Shown here: piece by piece, positions 38,584 to 48,113 of the stretch
Layout: the number at the start of each line of letters is the position of its first letter
Numbering within the stretch: the first letter of the stretch is position 1
NCBI GenBank assembly: GCA_001045525.1
Contig: LDWW01000019.1
Span: forward strand, 1-64,000
Direction of reading: 5' to 3'
DNA: 64,000 nt
Source of the DNA: Chitinispirillum alkaliphilum
GTDB taxonomy: Bacteria > Fibrobacterota > Chitinivibrionia > Chitinivibrionales > Chitinispirillaceae
The notes under the pieces: generated by a model
What the model was told of the DNA's origin: nothing
What the model saw: the letters and a program-made list of their open reading frames with translations, nothing else
The model's database searches: none
Position numbers and translations under genes: made by a program

Positions 38584-39505
38584 TTTTAATCTATTTGTAT
38601 TGATGAAATTATTACTGCAGGCGCTCCCTTTTAAGCGTTTAACCAGAAAGGCATTTATATTCTAACCAGAAAAGAACCAAATAGTCAAGATAAATTGTTA
38701 TGCAAAACTCAAAATAAAAACAGTATCTTTTTCGAGCTGTGTAATACATTAATTTTTTGGTATTTAGTTTCCGAGGACACATATAACGACCTCCAAAAAT
38801 AACCTGAAAATGTAGCACATCTGGTGCGGGTGATGGATGCCTTCTGTAAAAAGAAATTTTTAGAAGCTAAAGTTTCAGAACGGGGATTGGTGTTTAAGTC
38901 GCTTTTTGGGAATAAGTTATGGTTTTCCAACACAAATTAAGCCATGCTGGTGTGGCTAAAAAAGTGCAATCAGATTGAAACAATACCTGGTGGAAATGAT
39001 TGTCAGGCCACATTATACGCCGTCTTACTTCAAAACAGTGAAAACAACCAACATTTCCGGCATAACGGGTGCAAAGTTCCTTAATACAGCAGGGACCAGT
39101 ACGTCTTTTCTTCAAATTACATTTTGGGACAAAGTCTGCTTTATTGGAGTTAATATTGTTACGAAGACTATGGAGAGTTGTCCTTGCATCGTAATAATCA
39201 GTCGTAAAAATATCTTCTGAAATTTCGCACCGAACAGACCGGGAGTAAAAAGTATAAACACCAACTCCTGTAAAGAATGTTTGGTTAGTTTTTGTTTTAA
39301 TCCGGCCGTTTCTGTTCACATGATTTATCATCTCTGAACAATACTTTACGGCCACTTTTATATAAATTCATTGAAAACATCCGTTTTTTTTACATTCCTG
39401 ATCTTAGGACTGTAAATGCCATTTTTTTTACAAGTACGACCAGATTAATATTTACTTGCAACACAATTGCAAATTTCCCTTTAAAATCTTGGAAAAGCTG
39501 TAAAT
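38584..39505. other. Gene-poor spacer between modules 2 and 3
   Basis: About 920 bp. The longest ORF (38894-39355, minus) lacks a ribosome site, would need a GTG start and shows no recognisable domain. Nothing else supported; the region may contain the module 2 promoter and decayed sequence. Confidence 0.5.
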
Positions 39506-39531
39506 GGTTCAGGGCTTCTCTGCCCTGAACC
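39506..39531 (-). terminator. Hairpin terminator after the module 3 mcp
   Basis: GGTTCAGGGC and GCCCTGAACC form a perfect 10-bp stem with a 6-nt loop, 21 bp beyond the mcp stop. The T-tract on the minus strand is weak (ATTTACAGCTTTTCC), so termination may be partial or hairpin-driven. Confidence 0.65.
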
Positions 39532-39551
39532 GGTATTAATAGCTTCATCCT

Positions 39552-41567
39552 TTAAAACTGGCTTAATTCATCTTCATCTAACGGGATCACTTGTTCGGGT
39601 CCAAAGACTTTTTGATCGCTGCTCTTTTTGCCTGTTGACTTTTTTTCTATTCGTCTTTCCGAATGGGAGCCTTCAGCGCTTCCTACAAGGGCAACCTTAC
39701 CGGCTTTGCGTGAAGTAACAGAAGCCTGACCGAAATCATTAACCGATGCAGAACCGCTTATAAGGGCAACAAGCGTACTTACCATTCCATTGAGATCACG
39801 TGCCTGGGCGTTAAGTTCCTCACTTGCTGAAGCACTCTCTTCTGCATTGGCAGCATTGCTCTGGGTCACCTTATCCATCTGGGCAACTGCAGTATTTATC
39901 TGCTCAATACCCTGTGCCTGCTCGTTACTTGCAGCAGCGATTTCATTTACCAACCCAGCCACTTTCATTGCACTTTCTGAGATACCCTGCACCACTTCCT
40001 CTGCTTCAGTTGAAACCGCAACACCCTCTTCAGCATTTTTCTGCGATTCCTCAATCAGTGCCGCAGTGTTTTTTGCCGCTTCTGCACTTCTCTGTGCAAG
40101 GTTTCTGACCTCTTCAGCCACAACCGCAAATCCCTTTCCTGCATCACCTGCACGCGCCGCTTCAACCGCCGCATTAAGAGCTAAAAGATTGGTCTGAAAT
40201 GCAATCTCATCTATTGTCTTGATAATTTTTGCAGTCTGATCGGAGGATTTCTTTATCTCATCAATTACAATATTTACTTTGTGTATAGACTTATTCCCTT
40301 TCTCAACCCGATGTTTTGTCTCCTCCATAAGATTGTCTGCCTGAGAAGCATTTTCAGCATTTTGTTTTACCATCGATGAAGACTCCTCAAGACTGCTTGA
40401 GATCTCCTCCAGGCTTGAAGCCTGCTCGTTTGCACCCTCTGCCATCTGTTGACTTGAAGCACTTACCTGGTGTGAAGCAGACGTAACCTGCTCAGAACCA
40501 CTGGAAAGACCATCAACAATCTTCTGAAGTGAACGGCTTATGGTTATGGCAAGGAAAAATCCTAAAACAAGGGCTATGATAAACCCGATGACCATACCTA
40601 CGACTGTAAGTACGGTAGCAAATCTGCTGTCTCTTTGCACTGTTACCATTCTGTTTTGCATGTTTTGATTATTCACATCTACCAATTGCGCGAGAATATT
40701 ATTGGTTTCAACCTGTAAAGGGAAAATTACTTCTTCCAATTGATATTGTTTCTGATTCATAAGTTCAGCTGCCGGAGTAAATATATTCTGCAGTTCAGAA
40801 ATAGCTCCATTCGTCTGAGCAAGTGCCGTCAGAAAATCATTTTGATAGCTGTTCACAGCACTTGTTCTGTTACCATTATTCATGTATTGACGAATATTTT
40901 GCAGTGCAGCATACAGATGACGATGCGATTCGCCTGCAGCTCTTACAAGACGCATTATCTCAGGGTTGACACTTTCCATTGAGTTAACCCAAGTGTAAAA
41001 GGCAGTGGCTGTATGATCACCATTATGGATAAATTGTTCACCATGGTGTATGAACTGAAAAACACTGCTGTTAAGTTGTTCATGCTCTGTCTCGAACTGT
41101 CTTGTTTCAGCCAGCCAGGCATTAGCATCCAAAACAGCCATATTATCGTATTCCTCTGCCATCTCAAGCAATCTGTCGTTTGCTCCAGCCCATTCATCTC
41201 TGATTTGCACAAAACGTTCTGAGAGGCTTATTGCTTCAGCACTACGGGTAGTTAACTCATAAGTACCCCATGAATAGTCAAAACTGTCACGGGCATTTCT
41301 TATGTTCCGGTATTGATTTCTGCGGTACTCCCATGCAACACCAGGTAAAACCAGTCCCCGGAAATTACCTCTGATATTTTCCATTTGCGTCTGAGACAGG
41401 AGTAAATTTACTGTTCCCGGCATTTCATCTGTCGCAATAAAATTGATATCGTTTTGAAGATTTCGTACTGCCCATACACCAATACTTCCCACTACGACGG
41501 TAATGACTGCAACTATTAAAAACCCCCCTATAAGCTTCATTTTCAGACTCATTGATTTTTGTCCCAT
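39552..41567 (-). CDS. Methyl-accepting chemotaxis protein, partial CZB-like ligand set (module 3)
   Basis: A 671-residue receptor with start [16 protein letters not shown] after AAAGGAG. TM1 about 11-34, a periplasmic helical region, TM2 about 318-345, and a signalling domain with the standard tip. It is very similar to the module 2 receptor throughout (shared [27 protein letters not shown]). In the CZB-like segment the first His and one of the HxxxH pair remain (SHRHLY), while the Cys is Thr and the last His is Tyr. The tail is [10 protein letters not shown]. No clear HAMP. The tip region differs by one residue from the others (NEQAQGIEQ instead of KEQAQGIDQ). Confidence 0.93.
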   Translation of the reverse strand: MGQKSMSLKMKLIGGFLIVAVITVVVGSIGVWAVRNLQNDINFIATDEMPGTVNLLLSQTQMENIRGNFRGLVLPGVAWEYRRNQYRNIRNARDSFDYSWGTYELTTRSAEAISLSERFVQIRDEWAGANDRLLEMAEEYDNMAVLDANAWLAETRQFETEHEQLNSSVFQFIHHGEQFIHNGDHTATAFYTWVNSMESVNPEIMRLVRAAGESHRHLYAALQNIRQYMNNGNRTSAVNSYQNDFLTALAQTNGAISELQNIFTPAAELMNQKQYQLEEVIFPLQVETNNILAQLVDVNNQNMQNRMVTVQRDSRFATVLTVVGMVIGFIIALVLGFFLAITISRSLQKIVDGLSSGSEQVTSASHQVSASSQQMAEGANEQASSLEEISSSLEESSSMVKQNAENASQADNLMEETKHRVEKGNKSIHKVNIVIDEIKKSSDQTAKIIKTIDEIAFQTNLLALNAAVEAARAGDAGKGFAVVAEEVRNLAQRSAEAAKNTAALIEESQKNAEEGVAVSTEAEEVVQGISESAMKVAGLVNEIAAASNEQAQGIEQINTAVAQMDKVTQSNAANAEESASASEELNAQARDLNGMVSTLVALISGSASVNDFGQASVTSRKAGKVALVGSAEGSHSERRIEKKSTGKKSSDQKVFGPEQVIPLDEDELSQF

Positions 41568-41609
41568 ACAGTGGCTCCTTTGTGCGTGCGTGTTAATGGA
41601 TTGTGCCGG

Positions 41610-42122
41610 TTAATAATCTTCTGAAGTCTGTGCAACTGTTTCCACCTCTCTTTTGGAAAGCACTTTATCTACATCAAGAAGCATAACTACCTTCTGAGCG
41701 GCTTTTCCCATTCCCATTATGAATTCGGTATCCAGAGAAGCTCCAAAAGATGGCGAGGGTTCTATCTGATCAGCCTTGATATCAAGTACCTCACACACCT
41801 CATCAACTATAATGCCCATTATCACATGCTCCCCTGAAACATTCTCAACCTGAACCACAATAATGCAGGTCTTGTCTGTGTCCTCATTTTCTTCAAGACC
41901 AAACTTTAATCTCAGGTCAACTACGGGGATAACTTTTCCCCGCAGGTTTATTACCCCCCGAATATAGTCTGGTGTGCGGGGTACATGGGTTACATTCATA
42001 AGACCGATAATCTCCTGAACTTTGAGAATCCCGATTCCATACCCCTCCTGAGCAAGACTAAACGTCAGATACTTACCGGCAAGAGCGGACATGTCCCCTG
42101 CATTGGTGGAGTTTTGTGTCAT
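41610..42122 (-). CDS. cheW: Chemotaxis coupling protein CheW (module 3)
   Basis: A 170-residue CheW, start MTQNSTNAGDMSALAGKY, preceded by AAAGGAGCTGCTTT. Core [23 protein letters not shown] equivalents are present ([19 protein letters not shown]). It is close to module 2 CheW, with differences concentrated in the N-terminal ~15 and the C-terminal ~10 residues. It lies 33 bp after cheA and 43 bp before mcp, so the three are one operon. Confidence 0.95.
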   Translation of the reverse strand: MTQNSTNAGDMSALAGKYLTFSLAQEGYGIGILKVQEIIGLMNVTHVPRTPDYIRGVINLRGKVIPVVDLRLKFGLEENEDTDKTCIIVVQVENVSGEHVIMGIIVDEVCEVLDIKADQIEPSPSFGASLDTEFIMGMGKAAQKVVMLLDVDKVLSKREVETVAQTSEDY

Positions 42123-42154
42123 AAAGCAGCTCCTTTCTTTAAAGAGAAAAACTT

Positions 42155-44668
42155 TTAGTTTCCAGCCATTTTGACCATTGCCCCAATATCTATTATCAAA
42201 CTGACATTTCCATCGGGCATGATCGCCCCACCCGAAACACCTTCAATTTTTCCCATCCCTTCACCAAGATTTTTAATCACAGTTTGTTGCTGTCCGATTA
42301 TCATATCCACCACAAGCCCAACTCTTTTACCCATTTCTTCCACTACCATAACAATCGCCTCTGAAGGATGTTTCATGTGACCTGCTGTAAAGAGGGCTGA
42401 AAGATGGATTACAGGAATGAGCTGATCATGACAGCGCACCATTTCTCCTTTGTCTAACACAACTGTAATATCATCACTTACCGGTCTGAAACTCTCCACT
42501 ACCGAAAGAGTAGGTATTATGTAACGTTCTTTGCCGGCTTTCACCACCATTCCATCCATTATTGCCATGGTAAGAGGCAGATAAATCGAGAATACCGACC
42601 CCTTGCCTCTTTCCGATCTCACCTCAATATTTCCTCTCAGATCCCGGACATTTTTTTTCACTACATCCATCCCCACCCCGCGTCCTGAGATATCTGTTAC
42701 CTCTTTTGCAGTGGAGAAACCGGGATGAAAAACGAGCCCAAATATTTCCTGATCTGTAAGAGAGTCCCCCTGCTTTACAAGTCCTTTTTTCAGCGCCTTT
42801 TCAAGTATTGCTTCTTTGTCGAGTCCTCTGCCATCATCCTCTATTTCTATGCAAATCATTCCTGAAGTCTGGAAAGCTCTCAGGTGTATAGTTCCCGATT
42901 GAGATTTGCCAGTTCTTAGTCTTTCCTGGGGCATTTCTATACCGTGGTCTGCTGAATTTCTTACCATATGCACAAGAGGATCACCTATCCTTTCAATAAC
43001 CGACTTATCAAGCTCTGTATCTTCCCCGGAAGAGACAAACTCAATCTGTTTACCCGATTTTTTGGAGAGATCTCTCACAAGACGGGCCATTTTCTGGAAG
43101 GTTGATTTCATGGAAACCATACGCATGGAAAGCCCGATTTCCTGGAGTTGCCTGGTTATTTTGTCCAGTTGACGTATGTTTTTAAGGGTGTGTGACGAAA
43201 CATTTCTGAGAACATTCTGGTCACCGGTTACCATGGCTTCAGTGACAACCAGCTCACCTATTGCCTCAATTAACCGATCCAGTTTCTCTGTTTCAACTTT
43301 GATAGTATTTTTTACCGATAGAGCTTTTTTCCCTCTCTGCTGCTTACTGCAAGCCTGGCGAATGTCGTTTTCACTTACAAATTTACTTTCAACAAGTATC
43401 TCCCCGATTCTTTTCCCGGGATCTTCAAGCTGCTTTCTTAAGGCCTGCTGCACCTGGTTTTCTGAAACTTTACCATCTTCGATCAGTATTTCACCAATCC
43501 TTTTCTTATCCTCTTTAATCCTTATAGAGCTTTGAATCTGATCGATTATGGCAGCTACATTTTTTCTATTGGCTTTGTATGCTACCCCCTTCTCCAGAGC
43601 ATCACGAAGCAGAAGCATTTCACCTTTAAGCACATCTACAGATATGAAAACGGAATCAATTAACCTACCAGAAAGCTCGATTTCACCAGTTCTTGCCTTG
43701 TCAAGGAGTTCTTCTGTTGCATGGGCAAGAGATTGTATTGCATGGAGAGACAAAAACCCTGCGATTCCCTTAACCGTATGGAAAACCCTGAAAAGTGAAT
43801 TGATCAGTTCAACGTCACCGGTATTACTTTCCAGCTCGAGCAGAAGATTATCTGCATTATGAAGGTGCTCATCAGACTCTGTTATAAAATCAGCCAAAAG
43901 TGAGTGATCTGTATGTGCTAAATCAATTTCAGAGTCAAATTGCACATGTCCCAAAGGTTGTGCCCCACCTTCAGAATCATCCAGAATCTCTACCACCTCT
44001 TCAACCGTTACATTTTTGCCCTGTTTTCCAGAAAAAGAATCGAAAGTATTCTGAAGACAATCTTTTACAAGCAGAAGTTTATCGCTATTGACATCTTTAT
44101 TTAGCCTCTCTATATAATCTTCTGTTTTGTGGCATATGTGTTCGATTTCCTGAAGCCCCAAAACGCCAGCTTCACCCTTGAGAGTATGCAGAATTCTCCT
44201 GAATTCAGAAATGTCTCCACCCTTTTCCAGATCCAGAATACACCTCTCCATCTCCTCGAGTGTATTTTCCTGAGTGGATAAAAAATTTCTGAATATTTCT
44301 TTATCTGTGTTTGATAAAGCAGGAGCAGAGGCCTTTTTGGGCTGGTCATAAACATTGCATCCGGTTTCAGTAAGGTCTCCGCTCCCATTGTACAATTGAT
44401 TTTCCAGATGGCGTTTTAAACCGGAAATCTTTTCTGAAAGCTGATTTATAGCATAGGTAAATTCAACTTCACCCAGTATCAATTTTTCCAGCAAAACAGC
44501 ACACTCTGCTGACATCTTTTTGCAGTTTAAACTCTGGTAACTTGTTAATTCTTCGAAAAAGGTATGTGAGTTTGCAAACTCCTGAAGGTCAGCAGGGTCA
44601 GCCAGTACAAAGCTTGCCGATATTTCCTCTAATTGTTCCACCAGTTTACTGATATCATTCAGAGCCAT
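42155..44668 (-). CDS. cheA: Chemotaxis histidine kinase CheA with two Hpt domains and MshEN-like repeats (module 3)
   Basis: An 837-residue CheA with the same layout as the module 1 kinase: helical N-domain (1-90), Hpt1 H161 (HTLKGEAG), Hpt2 H297 (HTVKGIAG), two 24-residue MshEN-like repeats at R390-Q413 and R420-Q443 (RIGEILIEDGKVSENQVQQ), dimerisation, HATPase (NSADHGIE, DDGRGLD, GRGVGMDV) and P5. Unlike module 1, the first residue of both repeats is Arg, the residue that contacts c-di-GMP in MshEN proteins. It is preceded by a terminator and structured leader, so expression is probably attenuated. It is the likely parent of the module 2 remnant. Confidence 0.95.
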   Translation of the reverse strand: MALNDISKLVEQLEEISASFVLADPADLQEFANSHTFFEELTSYQSLNCKKMSAECAVLLEKLILGEVEFTYAINQLSEKISGLKRHLENQLYNGSGDLTETGCNVYDQPKKASAPALSNTDKEIFRNFLSTQENTLEEMERCILDLEKGGDISEFRRILHTLKGEAGVLGLQEIEHICHKTEDYIERLNKDVNSDKLLLVKDCLQNTFDSFSGKQGKNVTVEEVVEILDDSEGGAQPLGHVQFDSEIDLAHTDHSLLADFITESDEHLHNADNLLLELESNTGDVELINSLFRVFHTVKGIAGFLSLHAIQSLAHATEELLDKARTGEIELSGRLIDSVFISVDVLKGEMLLLRDALEKGVAYKANRKNVAAIIDQIQSSIRIKEDKKRIGEILIEDGKVSENQVQQALRKQLEDPGKRIGEILVESKFVSENDIRQACSKQQRGKKALSVKNTIKVETEKLDRLIEAIGELVVTEAMVTGDQNVLRNVSSHTLKNIRQLDKITRQLQEIGLSMRMVSMKSTFQKMARLVRDLSKKSGKQIEFVSSGEDTELDKSVIERIGDPLVHMVRNSADHGIEMPQERLRTGKSQSGTIHLRAFQTSGMICIEIEDDGRGLDKEAILEKALKKGLVKQGDSLTDQEIFGLVFHPGFSTAKEVTDISGRGVGMDVVKKNVRDLRGNIEVRSERGKGSVFSIYLPLTMAIMDGMVVKAGKERYIIPTLSVVESFRPVSDDITVVLDKGEMVRCHDQLIPVIHLSALFTAGHMKHPSEAIVMVVEEMGKRVGLVVDMIIGQQQTVIKNLGEGMGKIEGVSGGAIMPDGNVSLIIDIGAMVKMAGN

Positions 44669-44736
44669 TTTGATTCCTTATACCGCTTTTTTAAAAAGTT
44701 TAACTTGCAACACAAACCAAACTTTGCAAACAGCAC

Positions 44737-44773
44737 AAAAAAAGCCCCGCTGATCAGACCAGATCAACAGGGC
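44737..44773 (-). terminator. Intrinsic terminator in the cheA leader (module 3)
   Basis: Same 12-bp stem as in module 2 (GCCCTGTTGATC/GATCAGCGGGGC, loop TGGTCT) followed on the minus strand by a run of seven T. It lies about 70 bp upstream of the cheA ATG, between the structured leader and the gene. Confidence 0.88.
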
Positions 44774-44789
44774 ACAGCAATTGCTATTT

Positions 44790-44893
44790 CCGCAAAAAGC
44801 AATATCCGTTCTGTTTTGCCGGTATCAGGTAAACCACGATTGAAAGATGAGGCTGTCATCTTGCGGTGGCTTAGAGCAGCGAAACTGGAATTT
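44790..44893 (-). promoter_or_regulatory. Conserved structured leader element (module 3 copy)
   Basis: Same element as at 38481-38583. TAAGCCAC pairs with GTGGTTTA (one G-U), an inner AAGATGA/TCATCTT hairpin follows, then CC-G-GCAAAA / TTTTGC-GG. It is only 16 bp from the terminator stem here versus about 70 bp in module 2. Candidate sensor domain of an attenuator controlling cheA. Confidence 0.6.
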
Positions 44894-45527
44894 CTTCAAA
44901 GTATTTTTTTGTTTAAGATGTCACGACATGCACCCCCTTAAAATTTTTTTTCTTCTTTTCTCATATCTTTTTACGTTGACAATATAATAAAAATTTTCTA
45001 ATCGAAGTATTTTAACACAGTATATCCCACAAAAAGGTCAAAGTCAAAGATTTTTTTTCCTGAATTGTATGCATGTTTGTATTTTTTAAAACTTCAAAAT
45101 ATCGCTGAATTAATGTTAGCCATTTTCTGTTACATTTTTAAGACACTCTACTCTATAATTTGAGTGATACCCAAAACTCTAAATGCTGCATATTCAAACT
45201 AAACAGATTATGAAGCGACAAATGCAATCTGCAAACTTATAATGGTATACTTGAGAAACCATAACTTAATCAAAGGTGTCTAATCAAAGGTGTCTAATCG
45301 AAGCTGTCTAATCATAGTTTATATCACAGTATATCCCTCGATTAGATTAAAGTCAATTAATTTTTATTGCTTTTTATATTTGGCTATTCTGAGTTAACTG
45401 TGGAAAGCAGTTGAGCGGGAAAACGAAAGTTTTTGCCCATCGCAGGCTGTTTGGGGGTAGTTGCACTTATAAATTCGGCAATCCCCCTTTATTCTGCTTA
45501 AAAACAGGCATATACACTTCGATAAAG
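44894..45527. other. AT-rich gene-free region, probable promoter of module 3
   Basis: About 630 bp, strongly AT-rich with many T-runs. It holds the 14-bp tandem repeats at 45268-45309 and a direct repeat CACAGTATATCCC (near 45018 and 45327). No gene supported. It is upstream of the module 3 leader, so promoters for that operon should lie in its left part. Confidence 0.5.
45268..45309. repeat. Three 14-bp direct repeats
   Basis: Units AATCAAAGGTGTCT (45268-45281 and 45282-45295) and AATCGAAGCTGTCT (45296-45309), with a partial fourth AATCATAG. They could be protein-binding iterons or a simple slippage repeat. Confidence 0.8.
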
Positions 45528-45903
45528 TCAGAAAGAATCGTCTGCTATTTTACCTTGTATTTCTTTCTTTTGATTTTTCTTATATTTCTGATACCATTTA
45601 TATGTATCTTCGATTGCCGCAATGATTGCACGCTTAGTTGAACTGAAAAAGCGGACTTCAAGTTTATCTTCAGCATTTCTGATCCCCTCTTCAAAGGGGT
45701 AGCCTATAAGCGAATCAGACAGAACTCTCTCGACAAGTTTAGGAACAAGGGTACAGGCAAAATCAACTATGAGATCATCTTTGGCGGGATCTATCTCAAT
45801 ATCAATGGAAAAAAAATCCATACACATGATTAGAAGTCACATTTTCTGGTAAACGGGATGTACCGGTAATCATCAAGGTATCCTGACGAAGTTTCTTTTC
45901 CAT
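45528..45903 (-). pseudogene. DUF3870-like gene split by a frameshift in an 8-T run
   Basis: The upstream part starts at ATG 45903 (AAAAGG ribosome site): MEKKLRQDTLMITGTSRLPE through NHVYGFFFH, then stop. The downstream part reads SIDIEIDPAKDDLIVDFACTLVPKL, SLIGYPFEEGIR, AIIAAIEDTYKWYQKY. Together they match the DUF3870 family, small proteins of unknown function with a conserved CTL and a basic C-terminal helix. The break lies in a run of eight T (minus strand, near 45820); seven T would join the frames without loss. It could be a true mutation, a homopolymer sequencing error or phase variation. If intact, it encodes about 125 residues. Confidence 0.72.
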
Positions 45904-45989
45904 AGACTCAAACCTTTTCATTATTAGCAATTATTCAAACGACCACATGTCAATAAACATTTTGCCATGAACATTGTCAATGTTTTTTA

Positions 45990-46240
45990 ATCAGATTGTT
46001 TACCAACTTGGGTAGGTTACAGTAAGCCTGATCGAAGAGTCTGTGGCATGGGCCCGGAATATTGTTACTCTCTTTTAAATTTAAGAACACTTTGCCTACC
46101 CCGATTTGCAAATCGACGCGGCTCTTTATAAGCGGGAAAAAAAAGGAAGCAAGGTTGCGAAAGTTCCCCACCGTAGGAATAGGGAGACTTAAACGGAGGC
46201 CCAATATACCGCCTGGGTGAAACGCGGCAGACTGTCAATA
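45990..46240. repeat. Diverged copy of the left-edge structured repeat
   Basis: Contains, in the same order as the 28-1050 array, GTTACAGTAAGCCTG, a CTCTTTTAAATTTAAGAACAC block, a CCCGATTTGCAAATCG segment, GGAAGCAAGGTTGCGAAAGTTCC and ACTTAAACGG. The 5' hairpins are missing. No gene is supported in 45904-46341 otherwise. Confidence 0.6.
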
Positions 46241-46341
46241 AGCCCACTCCCCTTCCCACCACCAAATCTTTGCACCCACAAATGTAAGTTTGCCATTTTC
46301 CTCCAGGCTACACGCCATGTAACCCGGAGGAGAGATAGGGA

Positions 46342-46626
46342 TCAGTTTACAATTCTTTCTATCGATTCCCTGTCAATATTTACTTTCAGGGCTTCAGAAA
46401 ATGAGCGGTTCGGAATATAACAGAATTCATCAAATACCTGATTACCAAGTACAACCGCGGGCGAGTGGTAAGAATTGTAACCTTCGATTTGGGCTGAATT
46501 AAAAATGAGAAGTCTGTTTGCTTTCAGATTTTCAGCAGAACCGTTTTTTGATTCGCTGGCAAACAGGTTAATACCAAGGATCATAACAGAAAAAAGTGCA
46601 AGAGAAACTTTTGATACTTTACTCAT
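46342..46626 (-). CDS. Small secreted protein of unknown function
   Basis: A 94-residue protein with a clear signal peptide (MSKVSKVSLALFSVMILGINLFA, cleavage likely after FASES) and a strong AGGAGG ribosome site. The mature part (about 70 residues) has NRLLIFNSAQIEGYNSYHSP and ends VNIDRESIERIVN; no domain is recognised. It is the last gene of the sigma factor / FecR operon, 50 bp after FecR, so it may be made or exported under that system. Confidence 0.7.
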   Translation of the reverse strand: MSKVSKVSLALFSVMILGINLFASESKNGSAENLKANRLLIFNSAQIEGYNSYHSPAVVLGNQVFDEFCYIPNRSFSEALKVNIDRESIERIVN

Positions 46627-46676
46627 ACCATCCTCCTGTTTAGGTTAAAAAGGGTTTGAACTGTCCTTAAAACATT

Positions 46677-48113
46677 TCATCTATATAGCTGTTTGTCAGG
46701 ACTAAACTGCTTTATATTTTTTGGATCAAGCCTGTTTTCCGGCATACGGCTTTGTATCCAACACCATCCAGCCTGATATATGGCCTCCTCTTTTAAGCTG
46801 CTTTGTGGATATTTACCCGCCAGAAACTGATACAGCTTCATAGCTTTTTGATAATTGTTATGATAATCTGTTATATAGGTGGCATAATCAAACAGTACCT
46901 TATCGGCATATTTGAAATCTGAGTGGTTCTCGATGAAATGATCAAAAAGAGAATCTCTGTTGAGATTATATTGACAATAATCATTTATGCCAAGTAAGGT
47001 AAACAGAGCATATCCTCTGTTGTGAGCAGATGTGTCATTTTTTGAAATATCCAACAGATAGCTTAAAGCTGTTAAAGTATCCCCGGATGCAAGTTTACAC
47101 TTTGCTTTTTCAAGATGCGATTTTTCTGTTAAACCTGTGTTTATGTTGTGTAGAAATGTTGAGTCAGATATTTCAACTCCCATCCTGCTTGTTGTTTTTC
47201 TCAGAAAGCCATCAAGCAATTTTCTTTCCTCAATCTCTTCTATGGAAAACCGATAAAGGTCTTTATAAAGAGAATCTTTTGTAAGTAAAAGAGATTGTCT
47301 CTCCAGTAAAGTAACCGTTTCACCTCTTTGAAGATGTTTTACAAGTACTGATCCAGACTGAACCTTTACTTCTGTCCCGTACTCATCCACACATACCCTG
47401 AAAACAGTACCCGTTACAGTGATATCTGCATGAGGGGTAATGACAGAGAATCGCTTATAGTGCTTTCTGTTAACATTAAACAAAGCACTGCCTGAGGAAA
47501 GCGCGATCTCCTTTATACTGTCTGTTGCTTGTTTTTCAGGCAAAATCTCTGTTTGCTTTTGCACTAAAGCTGCTGTTGAATGTCCTAAGGAGAGAATTGT
47601 TTTTTCAGCACTGTCGGTTTTTGGCAATTCCCGTTCACGGATATATTGAAAAGCGTGTTGCTCTAAGGCATTGGTCTCTTTATTACCTTTCATAACTGAA
47701 AGTATCGAGACAAACACCAGGATAAGAGATGCTGCAACAAGAAAGCTTTTGAAATGGAAGAAAGGAAACCAATTTGTGTTATTATGCTTATCACTGACTG
47801 GACCGTGAGCGATTGCATTTTGAATCATGGAATCCCATTGTGAATCTGTAAAAAGATCAGCGGCTCTTCTGACCTCATCTGTATTGGGGGATAAAGAGTG
47901 CCGGGATGGTGATAGTTCTAAAAGAGCAGCATCTGCGACTGTTTCAGCTTTTTCAAAATATCCAGCTTCAAGACACAATGCCTCAAACTCTATTGAAGAT
48001 TCAAGTTCAGCTTTAAAGAAAGGGTCACTGCAAAGTAACTCATCGAGATCCCTGAGCTCTTCTGGTGTAATGGTTCCCATAACAAATTTATCTATAAGTT
48101 CGCGTTTACTCAT
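46677..48113 (-). CDS. FecR-domain anti-sigma regulator with TPR-like C-terminus
   Basis: A 478-residue inner-membrane protein. The cytoplasmic N-terminal part (1-120) contains anti-sigma-like sequence (GTITPEELRDLDELLCSDP). One TM at about 123-142 (FLVAASLILVFVSILSVMKG). Periplasmic FecR domain about 195-285 (SGSALFNVNRKHYKRFSVITPHADITVTGTVFRV, VQSGSVLV). The last 130 residues are helical and TPR-like (LDISKNDTSAHNRGYALF, ADKVLFDYATYI, AMKLYQFLAGKYP), an addition not found in classic FecR. It overlaps the sigma-factor gene by 8 bp, so the two are translationally coupled. Confidence 0.85.
   Translation of the reverse strand: MSKRELIDKFVMGTITPEELRDLDELLCSDPFFKAELESSIEFEALCLEAGYFEKAETVADAALLELSPSRHSLSPNTDEVRRAADLFTDSQWDSMIQNAIAHGPVSDKHNNTNWFPFFHFKSFLVAASLILVFVSILSVMKGNKETNALEQHAFQYIRERELPKTDSAEKTILSLGHSTAALVQKQTEILPEKQATDSIKEIALSSGSALFNVNRKHYKRFSVITPHADITVTGTVFRVCVDEYGTEVKVQSGSVLVKHLQRGETVTLLERQSLLLTKDSLYKDLYRFSIEEIEERKLLDGFLRKTTSRMGVEISDSTFLHNINTGLTEKSHLEKAKCKLASGDTLTALSYLLDISKNDTSAHNRGYALFTLLGINDYCQYNLNRDSLFDHFIENHSDFKYADKVLFDYATYITDYHNNYQKAMKLYQFLAGKYPQSSLKEEAIYQAGWCWIQSRMPENRLDPKNIKQFSPDKQLYR

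Noticed and set aside
38894-39355. 153-codon minus-strand ORF between modules 2 and 3
   Set aside because: Needs a GTG start without a ribosome site, has an odd Cys-rich composition and no recognisable domain; probably chance.
39790-40197. Long ORFs antisense to mcp genes
   Set aside because: They are mirror frames of the Ala/Ser/Glu-rich signalling domain and have no ribosome sites.
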